DNA of 40,501 nt from Fibrobacter sp. (GTDB lineage: Bacteria > Fibrobacterota > Fibrobacteria > Fibrobacterales > Fibrobacteraceae), in contig JAAYJH010000010.1 in the NCBI GenBank assembly GCA_012523035.1, forward strand, positions 1-40,501, read 5' to 3'. The notes beneath the pieces are model-generated. The model searched no databases. It saw nothing but the letters and a program-made list of their open reading frames with translations, and had not been told where the DNA came from. The translations under genes and the position numbers were made by a program. Shown here piece by piece: positions 8,335 through 16,609 of this stretch; the stretch's first letter is position 1, and every line of letters starts with the position of its first letter.

Positions 8335-9692
8335 AGTATTTATGGACTCTTCTTTTTTTTGTTTTTATTTCTTGTACTTCTGAGCCCACTTCGACAGCTG
8401 GAACAGCTACAGATACTGGAAACACCATTGCAGGGTACATTGAAACTTCAACGGGAGAACCTGCAAATCAAGCATTTGTACGCATGATTGCTCGCTCCAA
8501 GCCTTTAAACTCTTTCTCGGTAAATGACTTTATAGAAACACAAACCGATTCTGTTGGTTTTTTCAGTTTTGACACTCTTTTGTCGGACACATTCGATTTA
8601 GAAGTTCGTTTAGAAGATGCCAATATTTTAACTGAAATGATTGTTTTAAAAAGTTTAGTTGCTAAAGATTTCGATCAAAAAAACAAAAAAACAATACAAC
8701 TACAAAAACCATCTTATATTAAGGGTTTCTTTGAACACACCAATTCAGAAAAAGCCCCATTGAATTTAGGTTCCCACTTCACACTGCAAATAGAAGGAAC
8801 TTCGTTCGAACACAGTCTTTTGTCTGGTGAGCCGTTTATCATAGGTGTTGGCGTGGGGCTTCAAAACTTAAAAATTTACCCTGCAGATCCTTTTATGATC
8901 AACAAGATAAAAGAATTAGGCATTTCTGATTCCATGATTTATCAACAAGTGAGCTTTAAAACAAGCAAAGGAGACACGCTAAATTTAGACACTTTGCGTT
9001 GGGAATTTCCTTACCTTGATTCTATTGCAGACACAGCAACCACCCCCTCCACAAAAGCGTGGCTTCAAGGCTCGATTTTAGATATGAATGGAAAGCCAAA
9101 AGCCGGAGCCGAGGTCCGACTCATCGACGATATATATGGCTTTCGCTTTGCTAAGGCCAATGAAGATTTAGTAAAAACAAAAACCACCACCAATGAAAAA
9201 GGCTTATGGACTTTAGCTTTGGATGAGGTACCAGAAGACAGTTTTCGAGTCGAGATTATCGCTCCAGATTCTACAACAGCCGTGTCGAATTACCTTCATA
9301 AAAACAGCCTTAAAAAACAAGGGGATACACTCAAAGTAAATGAAATTCAATTAAAAAAAACTTCTGCATTTTTAGGGCTTATCACTTTGGTGGCCAATCC
9401 TGATGACCCTATTTCTTCAAAAAATTGCATACTCAACAGTATCATTGTAGGCTTTAAGGGTACCAGCCACTTTGTTCGACAAATCACTTGCTACTCAATT
9501 TATATGTCAGCACTTCCAGCAGGGCCTCAAGAGCTTGTTTTTTACACTGCTGATTTTAACATCTTGGAACAACTAAAAAGTGAAGAAGACTCATTAACAC
9601 CTTATTTACAAAATCTCATCATCAATTTGCCCGAGAACGACATATTATCACAGCAAGGAATCACTTACACTCCTCCAACAAAAGCCAAGTGA
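8331..9692 (+). CDS. Lipoprotein with carboxypeptidase-regulatory-like domains
   Basis: A 453-aa protein with a signal peptide ending in 'FISC' (Cys15), hence a lipoprotein. Two beta-sandwich modules of the carboxypeptidase-regulatory type are visible: residues about 30-105 ('IAGYIETSTGEPANQAFV ... DSVGFFSFDTL') and about 240-325 ('LQGSILDMNGKPKAGAEV ... NEKGLWTLAL'). These modules are usually found in surface or secreted proteins as binding or stalk domains. AGGAG lies 5 nt before the ATG. It is translationally coupled to the TIGR02147 gene; a regulator plus exported partner is a plausible functional pair, but the ligand is unknown. Confidence 0.85.
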   Translation: MKYLWTLLFFVFISCTSEPTSTAGTATDTGNTIAGYIETSTGEPANQAFVRMIARSKPLNSFSVNDFIETQTDSVGFFSFDTLLSDTFDLEVRLEDANILTEMIVLKSLVAKDFDQKNKKTIQLQKPSYIKGFFEHTNSEKAPLNLGSHFTLQIEGTSFEHSLLSGEPFIIGVGVGLQNLKIYPADPFMINKIKELGISDSMIYQQVSFKTSKGDTLNLDTLRWEFPYLDSIADTATTPSTKAWLQGSILDMNGKPKAGAEVRLIDDIYGFRFAKANEDLVKTKTTTNEKGLWTLALDEVPEDSFRVEIIAPDSTTAVSNYLHKNSLKKQGDTLKVNEIQLKKTSAFLGLITLVANPDDPISSKNCILNSIIVGFKGTSHFVRQITCYSIYMSALPAGPQELVFYTADFNILEQLKSEEDSLTPYLQNLIINLPENDILSQQGITYTPPTKAK

Positions 9693-9724
9693 TTGTCTCA
9701 AGGTATCAGTAAAAACTATTTTCT

Positions 9725-9770
9725 GGAAGTCTCACACACGCCTGGTTTTTAAAGCAGGCTTCTCACTTCC
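9725..9770 (+). repeat. 24-nt conserved element, copy B, within a nested hairpin
   Basis: Positions 9725-9748 are copy B of the four-copy 24-mer. Here the element forms the left arm of a nested inverted repeat: GGAAGT (9725-9730) pairs with ACTTCC (9765-9770) and GCCTG (9740-9744) pairs with CAGGC (9755-9759). There is no T run after it, so it is not a standard terminator. The rest of the gap 9693-9916 holds only a 12-codon reading frame at 9856-9894 with a strong Shine-Dalgarno, probably chance. Confidence 0.55.
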
Positions 9771-9916
9771 AAGTTCCCCCTATCATCTCGTATAGATTAC
9801 TTCGAACAAAGTCCGTAAACAAACTAAAGCCTCGCCGTGATGAGGAGGAATCCTTATGTTGCAAATAAATTTTTATAAAACACACTTCGAATAAGAGTTT
9901 ATTCTAGTCAATACTC

Positions 9917-9943
9917 TTGTTTCACTGTTATTTTTTTTATAAA
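9917..9943 (+). promoter_or_regulatory. Putative promoter of tRNA-Gln
   Basis: TTGTTT (9917-9922) and TATAAA (9938-9943) lie 15 bp apart, a little short for a sigma-70 promoter. Transcription would start near 9950, about 25 nt before the tRNA, and continue into the methylase gene. Confidence 0.4.
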
Positions 9944-9975
9944 TTTGTCAGACCTTATTCTTAAAATTTATATGG

Positions 9976-10046
9976 TGAGCTATGGTGTAATGGTAGCACA
10001 GCAGTCTCTGAATCTGCTTGTCTTGGTTCGAATCCAGGTAGCTCAA
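9976..10046 (+). tRNA. tRNA-Gln (anticodon CTG)
   Basis: Seven-pair acceptor stem TGAGCTA/TAGCTCA, a D arm with GGTGTAATGGTAGCAC, and an anticodon loop CTCTGAA giving CTG, which reads CAG. The T arm is CTTGG-TTCGAAT-CCAGG and the discriminator base is A; CCA is not encoded. The anticodon stem has a mismatched T-T pair next to the loop. The next gene starts only 6 nt after the tRNA. Confidence 0.93.
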
Positions 10047-10052
10047 ATTCTT

Positions 10053-10823
10053 ATGATGAATCCAGATTTTTACAAGTTCTATTTAGAGCAATATGGTGAC
10101 CGTTGGGAAACACTTTTAAAAGCTTTACTACAAGAAGGAGAGTTTTCTAAATTGAAGTTTTCTAGTGATCTAGAAGCCTATTACTTAGACCCCGCCTCTG
10201 TATTTGTAGCAGAAACTCTCGAGGTGAAACCTGGTCAACAAGTCTTAGATATGTGTGCGGCTCCAGGTGGAAAATCTTTGATTCTAGCCAAAGCACTCCA
10301 AGGGAATGGTTCTTTACAATTAAACGATCGCTCCAAAGAACGATTACACCGTTTGCGTCGTGTTTTAGATAATAGTTTACCAAAATCATTAAAAAGTATA
10401 ATTCAAATCACCAATTTCGATGCTTCTCGATTTGGTTTACATCGTAAAAACTTTTTTGATCGTATTTTATTAGACGCTCCATGCTCTTCGGAGCAACATG
10501 TTTTAAAATCTCCCAAACACCTTAAGGAATGGACTAAAAGTAGAAGCAAAAGATTAGCTGTAGAGCAAGGTTCTTTGTTAGCGTCTGCGGTAGATGCCTT
10601 ACAAGTAAAAGGAATTGTGGTCTATAGCACTTGTGCTTTATCTTCTCTAGAAAACGATGCGGTCATTCATAAAATTCTAAAAAAAAGAAAAGGGAGCTTA
10701 CGAGTGATTTTAGACTTTCCCATCTTAGAAGGTGCGGAACGAACCGAATATGGAGTACACATATTACCTGATCGAGCAAAAGGAATGGGCCCCATTTATT
10801 GTGCTAAATTGCAAAAAATTTAA
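10053..10823 (+). CDS. RsmB/NSUN-type RNA (cytosine-5) methyltransferase
   Basis: A SAM-dependent RNA m5C methylase of the NOL1/NOP2/Sun family. It has motif I 'VLDMCAAPGGKSL', motif IV 'LLDAPCSS' and motif VI 'VYSTCALS' with both catalytic cysteines. The N-terminus 'FYKFYLEQYGDRW' is conserved in short members of the family, supporting ATG 10053 (or 10056). The frame is open further upstream, but that part overlaps tRNA-Gln. At 256 aa it lacks the NusB-like or PUA domains of RsmB/RsmF. Target RNA is unknown. With the tRNA 6 nt upstream there is no room for a Shine-Dalgarno outside the tRNA, so translation after tRNA processing would be nearly leaderless. Confidence 0.88.
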   Translation: MMNPDFYKFYLEQYGDRWETLLKALLQEGEFSKLKFSSDLEAYYLDPASVFVAETLEVKPGQQVLDMCAAPGGKSLILAKALQGNGSLQLNDRSKERLHRLRRVLDNSLPKSLKSIIQITNFDASRFGLHRKNFFDRILLDAPCSSEQHVLKSPKHLKEWTKSRSKRLAVEQGSLLASAVDALQVKGIVVYSTCALSSLENDAVIHKILKKRKGSLRVILDFPILEGAERTEYGVHILPDRAKGMGPIYCAKLQKI

Positions 10824-10882
10824 TCCAAGGTATTGGAGTTAGATTAAAAAAGTAGCTTGCCATTTGAATTCACCCTTACAAT

Positions 10883-10916
10883 AAAAAAAATGCCCTTACA
10901 GATTGTACTGGCATTT
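10883..10916 (-). terminator. Intrinsic terminator of the rubredoxin transcript
   Basis: On the minus strand AAATGCC (10916-10910) pairs with GGCATTT (10894-10888) and a T run follows. It lies 47 nt after the rubredoxin stop codon. Confidence 0.75.
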
Positions 10917-10922
10917 GTCAAA

Positions 10923-10967
10923 TTATAAGGACATAGCCTTATAAAACTCTAAAAAGAAACTTTTTAG
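10923..10967. other. Two perfect small hairpins after rubredoxin
   Basis: TTATAAGG (10923-10930) pairs exactly with CCTTATAA (10937-10944) across a 6-nt loop. CTAAAAA (10949-10955) pairs with TTTTTAG (10961-10967), overlapping the rubredoxin stop. With the terminator at 10883 this makes three hairpins in about 85 nt, which may protect the 3' end of a short abundant mRNA; that role is inference. Confidence 0.5.
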
Positions 10968-11125
10968 TCTTCTAATTCAAAATCTGCTTTTAAAACACCG
11001 CATACTGGACAAACCCAGTCCTCTGGAATATCTTCAAACTTGGTGCCTGGAGCAATGCCAGAATCCACATCGCCTTCAGCTTCATCGTAGACATATCCAC
11101 ATACGGTACAAACATATTTTTTCAT
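10964..11125 (-). CDS. Rubredoxin
   Basis: A 53-aa one-electron carrier with a single Fe(Cys)4 site. It has the two expected motifs '[14 protein letters not shown]' and 'CPVCG', together with '[15 protein letters not shown]' between them, the usual rubredoxin core, at the usual length. GGAGG lies 6 nt before the ATG. It stands alone between a strong terminator and the ACT/paaK operon. Rubredoxins in anaerobes often feed superoxide reductase, rubrerythrin or oxygen-scavenging flavoproteins; no partner is encoded nearby. Confidence 0.97.
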   Translation of the reverse strand: MKKYVCTVCGYVYDEAEGDVDSGIAPGTKFEDIPEDWVCPVCGVLKADFELED

Positions 11126-11241
11126 AAAACCTCCAATAATAAAATGGGTGAATGCCTAATAATATACTTTTTTTTCAAAAGAAACAATACTATTTCTTTT
11201 AATGGCATCGATTTAGTATAGAAGTCTATTGGAAGTCAATC

Positions 11242-11679
11242 CTAAGGATCGTCTTGCAACAACTCTTCAGCACTTAAAATTTTGACGCCAGAAGCTTTTA
11301 GCTTAGAAATAGCCACATTTGGGTCATTGAATCTAAAAATCATCACAGCAACATCTTTTTTACTTGGTGTTGGGTAGGCGTAAGCATAATCAATTTGCAG
11401 TTTACCTGCTGGAGTGCTTAAAAGTTTGGCTAAACCACCTTTAGATGCCGAAACTTCACAAGCTACCACATCGGTAATGGTGGCCGCTAAGCCAGAATCT
11501 TCTAAAATTTGAACAGCTTCTTTGGGCTTAGAGACAATGAGTCGTATCAACCCAAATTCACCACTATCCGCAAGAGTCATAGAAAGTAAATTGATATTCG
11601 CCTTGGCTAGAGACTCACAAAGAGCGTGCAAACGCCCTGGTTTATTAATTAAAAAGACAGAAATTTGAGGGATAATCAT
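11242..11679 (-). CDS. Double ACT-domain protein
   Basis: A 145-aa protein built of two ACT domains (about residues 3-70 and 72-140): 'QISVFLINKPGRLHALCESLAKANINL' is a standard ACT start, split here into 'VFLINKPGRL' and 'LAKANINLLSM'. ACT domains bind amino acids and control enzyme activity. It overlaps the paaK stop by 4 nt, and this PaaK-ACT pair is common in anaerobes, where it goes with aryl-acetate activation or aromatic amino-acid metabolism. It probably senses an aromatic amino acid; that ligand is inference. GGAGC precedes the ATG. Confidence 0.88.
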   Translation of the reverse strand: MIIPQISVFLINKPGRLHALCESLAKANINLLSMTLADSGEFGLIRLIVSKPKEAVQILEDSGLAATITDVVACEVSASKGGLAKLLSTPAGKLQIDYAYAYPTPSKKDVAVMIFRFNDPNVAISKLKASGVKILSAEELLQDDP

Positions 11680-13022
11680 AGTGTAGCTCCTTGTTGTCGT
11701 TTGTCTAGGACTCGTTTGGCTTTGCCTTCACTTCTTGGAAGTGAACCTGGCTCACATAGACTCACCATAATAGAAATCCCTAAGATTTGTTCTATGGAAT
11801 GACTGAATCTTTTTTTAAGGGCTTCCATATCTCCTATGTTGTCACTTAACATTTCACGAGAAATTTCTACCTTGACTTCTATAGTGTCTAGTCTATTTTT
11901 TCGATCTAAGATGATTTGATAATGAGGGAGGGATTTTTCTGCTTTTAAAAGTGCTGCTTCGATTTGGGAAGGGAACACATTGACTCCTCGAATAATGAAC
12001 ATATCGTCAGACCGCCTTCCTATTCGTTTGATTCGTCTGATGGTGCGACCACAAGAACAAGGAGTGGTTTCTATAGAAGTAATGTCTCGAGTACGATAAC
12101 GAAGTATGGGCATCGCTTGTTTGCTAAGAGTGCTAAGGACCAATTCTCCTTCTTCGCCATCGGGCAAGCTTTTTAAAGTTTCAGGGTCTATGATTTCTGG
12201 ATAAAAGTGATCTTCGAAAATATGAATTCCACTTTGACACTCACACTCAGAGCCCACACCAGGTCCTATAATTTCTGATAAACCATAAATATCAAAGGCT
12301 TTGATGTTTGCCTTTTTTTCGATGTACTCACGCATGCCGTCTGACCACGGTTCTGCTCCAAAAAGCCCTCGCTTTATTTTAAGTTTCCTAAGATCTACTC
12401 CCATTTTTTCTGCAACATCAATCATTCTTATAAAATAACTAGGTGTTCCAGCGATGGCTGTGACTTCAAAATCTTTCATAATCATAATTTGTCTTTCTGT
12501 GTTTCCACCACTCACTGGGATCACAGTAGCCCCTAAAGATTCTAAGCCACCATGAACGCCAAGCCCTCCTGTAAACAAACCGTATCCATAAAAGTTTTGT
12601 ACAATATCTTCGCTAGAAAAACCTGCAGCCAAAAGGCCTCGTTTCACCACTTGAGCCCAGACTTCCATGTCTTCTTGAGTGTAACCAACGACAATAGGTT
12701 TGCCTGTAGTACCACTAGACGCATGCAAACGGACTATTTTCTTCATTTCGGCTGCAAAAAGCTGGTAAGGGTAAGTGTCTCTAAGGTCTTTTTTGGTAGA
12801 AAATGGAAGTAAAGTGATATCTGATAGTTGTTGGATATCTGTGGGCTTCAGCTTTAAATCCTCCATTCTTTTGCGAAAAAGAGGAACTTTGTTGTAACTG
12901 TGCGTTACAGTGGCTTGCAATCGTTGCAATTGAACTTGCCTCAATTTTTCTGTCGGCATAAAATCCAAGGCCATTTCGGGGAAAAAAGAACCATTTTGGT
13001 CGTTCCAAAAACACTTTTTCAT
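11676..13022 (-). CDS. paaK: Phenylacetate--CoA ligase
   Basis: An AMP-forming acyl-CoA ligase of the PaaK type, which turns phenylacetate (or a related aryl acid), ATP and CoA into the CoA thioester. Motifs seen: the P-loop-like 'RLHASSGTTGKPIVVGYT', 'GAEPWSDGMREYIE', 'AFDIYGLSEIIGPGV', and the C-terminal 'RIGRRSDDMFIIRGVNVFPSQIE', where runs over 20 residues are not quoted in full. At 448 aa the length is typical. I chose ATG 13022, preceded by GAGG, over an upstream start at 13055. The double-ACT gene follows with a 4-nt overlap. In an anaerobe this probably serves reversible aryl-acetate metabolism from aromatic amino acids rather than the aerobic paa pathway, of which no other gene is present. 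Confidence 0.93.
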   Translation of the reverse strand: MKKCFWNDQNGSFFPEMALDFMPTEKLRQVQLQRLQATVTHSYNKVPLFRKRMEDLKLKPTDIQQLSDITLLPFSTKKDLRDTYPYQLFAAEMKKIVRLHASSGTTGKPIVVGYTQEDMEVWAQVVKRGLLAAGFSSEDIVQNFYGYGLFTGGLGVHGGLESLGATVIPVSGGNTERQIMIMKDFEVTAIAGTPSYFIRMIDVAEKMGVDLRKLKIKRGLFGAEPWSDGMREYIEKKANIKAFDIYGLSEIIGPGVGSECECQSGIHIFEDHFYPEIIDPETLKSLPDGEEGELVLSTLSKQAMPILRYRTRDITSIETTPCSCGRTIRRIKRIGRRSDDMFIIRGVNVFPSQIEAALLKAEKSLPHYQIILDRKNRLDTIEVKVEISREMLSDNIGDMEALKKRFSHSIEQILGISIMVSLCEPGSLPRSEGKAKRVLDKRQQGATL

Positions 13023-13297
13023 TAAAACCTCATCAATAATACTCATCTCACACAAAGAAGTTCAAGAATATTATGAAAATAGTTCCATGAAACGACTTTG
13101 TTTTGTATGGTAAACTTTAAACTTTTTTTAATCTAAATAAAAAAAAGCCGTATATCACAAATAAAGTGTTAAATTAAATTTTAATTTAGCAAAACCACTG
13201 AACCAGGCCTTAGTTTCTTTATAGAGGCTTTTTTTGATAGCTTTTTTTATATCCTTGTTGGATTTAGCTTTTAACTTTTGTATTTTTTGAACCTAAA
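13023..13297. other. Divergent intergenic region between paaK and bamA
   Basis: AT-rich, with no gene seen. A weak hairpin (GGCCT near 13206-13210 with AGGCT near 13225-13229) is followed by T7 on the plus strand and could be a terminator, but no plus-strand gene precedes it. A possible bamA promoter is TTGTTG, 17 bp, TTGTAT around 13255-13285; both calls are weak. Confidence 0.35.
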
Positions 13298-16086
13298 ATG
13301 TTTTCATAAGTGGGTTTATTCTGTTTTTCCGTATTTTAATTCCATTATTTTTTGTTGTAAGCATTGTCAATGCCCAACTTTTAGATGTCTCAGAGATGTC
13401 TGTAACCGAAAATAAAGTTCAAAAAATTTCGGTAGAAGGCCATGTCAATATGGATGAACGCTCTGTATTGAGTCGTTTATCTGTTCGTGAAGGGCAGGCT
13501 TATTTTCCGGCTGTACTTGCCGAAAAAGTTCAAAGTAGTGTAGCCGCTCTATATGAGTCAGGTTTTTTTGATGATGTGAGTGCTTGGATTGAATATATCG
13601 GGACAGGAAATGATGTCCATTTGTTGTTTAAGGTTCAAGAGCTCCCCGCTTTGGATACTTTTGTTATAGAAGGGAATGACGCCATTTCTACCGATGATTT
13701 AGAGTTAAAAGTTTCACTCCTTCGAGGGCAAGTTTATAGTCAAAGCCAGCTCGAAAGGGATCGTCAAAAAATGCTAGAACATTATCGTTCAGAAGGTTAT
13801 CTACTCGCAGAAGTCGGTTTTAGAGAAATCCCAGTTTCAGAACATGAAAATAGAGTAGAATTTATCATTCACGAAGGCGAAAAAGTCAAAATTCAAAAAA
13901 TTGAGGTGAACGGCAATAAAACAGTGCCACGAGATGCTATTATAGAGCACATGCAAAGCAAAGTCACTCGTTGGTGGGGAGAAGGAGAGTTTAAAGAACA
14001 CCTTTTTGAGGCAGATAAAGACTCTGTGTTAAATGTGGCTCGCCACTTTGGCTTTTTAGATGCAGAATTAACAGAATACAAATCAGAATACCTTCCAGAC
14101 TCTTCGTGTCGTTACTATATGGGGCAAGCGATAGCAAAAGACACTAAGCTCGCTCTATTGTATGCTCAATTAAATACAGCGGTTCAAGAAAAATCGAACC
14201 CCATGCACCACATAGCGGGTAAAACTCAAAGTCTATCTTCTCATTATTTTAGGCATCATAGAAAAAACTACAATGAAAAAGCAAAGGCCATACCTCTACC
14301 TCAAGTTCAAGACGAAGAATCTGCTCTCAACATATTGAATAAGATTATCACTTACGAAGAATTACGAAAAGAATGGATTTCAACCTTAAGTTCCAAAAAA
14401 TGGAAACACCCTAAAATTGCTGAATTGCTCAACACTAAAAAAAGAAGTGTTTTTGAAGAAAAACTATTGGTTCGATACACTTTAGATGAAACTTTTTCTT
14501 CTTTGAGATCTTATGACTCTGTAACTACTTCTAACGCTATAAAAATCACTATTGGGCTTCACGAAGGGCAACGCTATTATATGGGCAATGTCCATGTATC
14601 AGGAAACCAAGTCCTTCCTGAGGCTTTACTAAAAAGTGTGGTTCGTTTAGATAGCGGTGAAGTTTTTGATTACTACGCTTACGATGCTTTTAGAAAAGCT
14701 TTTATGGATCTCTATAGAGAAGAAGGATATTTATTTGCTCGCTTCGATGAAACTCGAACTTTTGAGTCGGATTCTGTAGTCAGCCTAAGCTTTCACTTTG
14801 AAGAAGGTTTGCCGGCTCAAGTTCGAAAGGTTTATATTCGAGGAAACACCAAAACGAAAGACAAGGTGATTCGTCGTGAAGTACGATTGTTCCCGGGTGA
14901 CACTTATAGACAATCTGCTTTAGAAAGAAGTTTCCGAGAAATTATGCAGCTGAATTATTTTGATGCAGTGTTACCCGATATTAAAATTGCTGGTGAACAA
15001 GAAGTGGATTTGGACTTTATGGTTTCAGAGCGAGAAGCTGGAACAGGACAGTTTAGTCTAGGGCTAGCTTATAGCCAAAGCGATGGCCTTACTTTCACTA
15101 CTAGTATTGCCATTCCAAATTGCTGCATGGGAGACGGTCTAAGCACTGCATTAAATGCAGAATACGGAGAAGCAAAAAAAGGCGCTTCCCTCAGTTTTTC
15201 TGATCCTTGGTTTTTAGACAAGCCCATCACTTTTGGGTCTTCAGTGAGCTATACATGGTGGGATGGTAATGGAGATCCAGATATTACTCGTTATGGTGCA
15301 AGTGTATATGTTGGAAAACGATTAAAATGGCCCGATGACTATTTTTATGGACAAGTGGGCTATAGCTGGCTCATGAATGATCAAGGGCCAAACATAGATG
15401 GAAGCTATATTTTATATTCGGGTTTGGAATCGGCTATTAATTTTAGATTGATACGAGACGATAAAAACCTTCCAATCTTCCCTACAGAGGGCTCTCGATA
15501 CGAGTTAGGAGTTCAGGTGGCTAGTCCCATTTTGGCTAGTGATTTTGACTTTGTAAAAACAGACATCACTATCAAATGGTGGTTCCCAATATTTAGAGAT
15601 AAATTGGCTTTACAGCTCACCAATGAATATGGCATTATGATTGGAAATCCACTGCAATACCGCACACTCTATTCTATGGGAGGTGTGCTTGGATACGAAG
15701 GTATGATGCGAGGTTATAGTTCGGGTTCTATAGGCTATAGAAGGCTTGGCCGTAGCTATCAATATATAGGGGCAGAATTACAACTGGGAATTGTGCCTAA
15801 TACATTCTACCTTTTGCCTTTTTTCTTTGATGCAGGTAATGTTTTTGGAGCTCGATACAACCCAGACGATAAAATCTCTAAAAATCAAAAAAATCCATTA
15901 AAAGAGTGGGACCCTTCATCACTCAAAAAAGATATTGGCTTTGGCTTTAGGGTGATTGTGCCTATGCTTGGAATCATTGGCTTTGACTTTGCATGGCCTT
16001 TAGATCCAGGTGAATATTACTCTGGGGTCCAGGCTCCTAATGTGGGCTCTATGGAATTTAACTTTGTGATAGGACAAGGCTTTTAA
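13298..16086 (+). CDS. bamA: Outer-membrane assembly factor BamA, frame break in the signal peptide
   Basis: BamA folds beta-barrel proteins into the outer membrane. Several POTRA repeats ('VEGHVNMDERSVLSRL', 'IEVNGNKTVPRDAI', 'VHVSGNQVLPEALLKS', 'VYIRGNTKTKDKVIRREVRL') are followed by the Omp85 barrel with 'LGYEGMMRGYSSGSIG' and a terminal Phe. The main frame has its first ATG at 13396, without a signal peptide. Upstream the same frame encodes an ideal signal ('FRILIPLFFVVSIVNAQ') but no ATG, GTG or TTG. ATG 13298 stops after three codons; one extra T in its T run would give MFFISG and join the signal. The span is one base short of whole codons. An insertion of about 140 residues sits between POTRA segments (14110-14530). 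skp follows 10 nt later. Confidence 0.93.
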
Positions 16087-16096
16087 GGGTTTATAT

Positions 16097-16609
16097 ATGA
16101 AATATCATCTCTTTGCTCTTTTATTGTTTTTCTTTTCTATGAGCTTTGCCGTAGACGGTCTCCGCGTGGCTCATGTGGACTCTAAATTGATATTTGATGG
16201 CTATAAGGGAACAAAAAAAGCACAAGATGAGTTTGATCGCCAAGTCGCAAAATGGGAACAACAAGCTAATTTGCTACAAAAGGAATTGGCTTCTATCAAA
16301 GAACGACTTGAAAAGCAGGCTTTGATGCTTTCAGACGAAAAGAAAGGTGAACTAGAAGCGGATTATAGTAAAAAAGAAACTGAGTTAAAAAACTTTATTT
16401 CCAAAGTCTACGGCCGTAGTGGAGAGTTGATTTCTGAAAATGAAAAAGTCAGCTCACCTATTATCCAGTTGATTCGTAAAGCCATCAACGAGATTGCCCT
16501 CCAAGAGGGTTACGATATGGTCATAGACAGAGCAACGGGGGCCGTTTTGTTTTGGAAAAATGAAAACGACCTCACTCAAAAAGTCTTGGATTATTTAAAT
16601 GCTAGATAA
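16097..16609 (+). CDS. Skp/OmpH-family periplasmic chaperone
   Basis: Skp-type chaperones form trimers with coiled-coil arms that carry unfolded outer-membrane proteins through the periplasm to BamA. The 170-aa product has a signal peptide ending near 'MSFAVDG', then the family start 'RVAHVDSKLIFDGYKGTKKAQDEFD', quoted here only as 'VAHVDSKLIFDGYKG', a charged coiled coil (about residues 45-110) and the C-terminal 'EGYDMVIDRATGAVLF'. Its position 10 nt after bamA is the classical arrangement and supports one transcript. Its last 8 bases overlap the end of the convergent rlmB-like gene. Confidence 0.93.
   Translation: MKYHLFALLLFFFSMSFAVDGLRVAHVDSKLIFDGYKGTKKAQDEFDRQVAKWEQQANLLQKELASIKERLEKQALMLSDEKKGELEADYSKKETELKNFISKVYGRSGELISENEKVSSPIIQLIRKAINEIALQEGYDMVIDRATGAVLFWKNENDLTQKVLDYLNAR

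Noticed and set aside
9785-9860. Possible riboswitch-like segment with GATGAGGAGG
   Set aside because: Compared with fluoride, c-di-GMP, glycine, SAM and cobalamin motifs; no conserved core is complete and the following gene is a tRNA.
9856-9894. 12-codon frame with a strong Shine-Dalgarno (GAGGAGG)
   Set aside because: Too short and without sign of an attenuator (no codon runs or downstream terminator). Kept only as a note.
9945-10052. Upstream extension of the RNA methylase frame
   Set aside because: It overlaps tRNA-Gln and does not resemble the family N-terminus, which begins at 10053.
13205-13233. Hairpin followed by T7 upstream of bamA
   Set aside because: The stem is only about five pairs and no plus-strand gene precedes it, so it is not called as a terminator.
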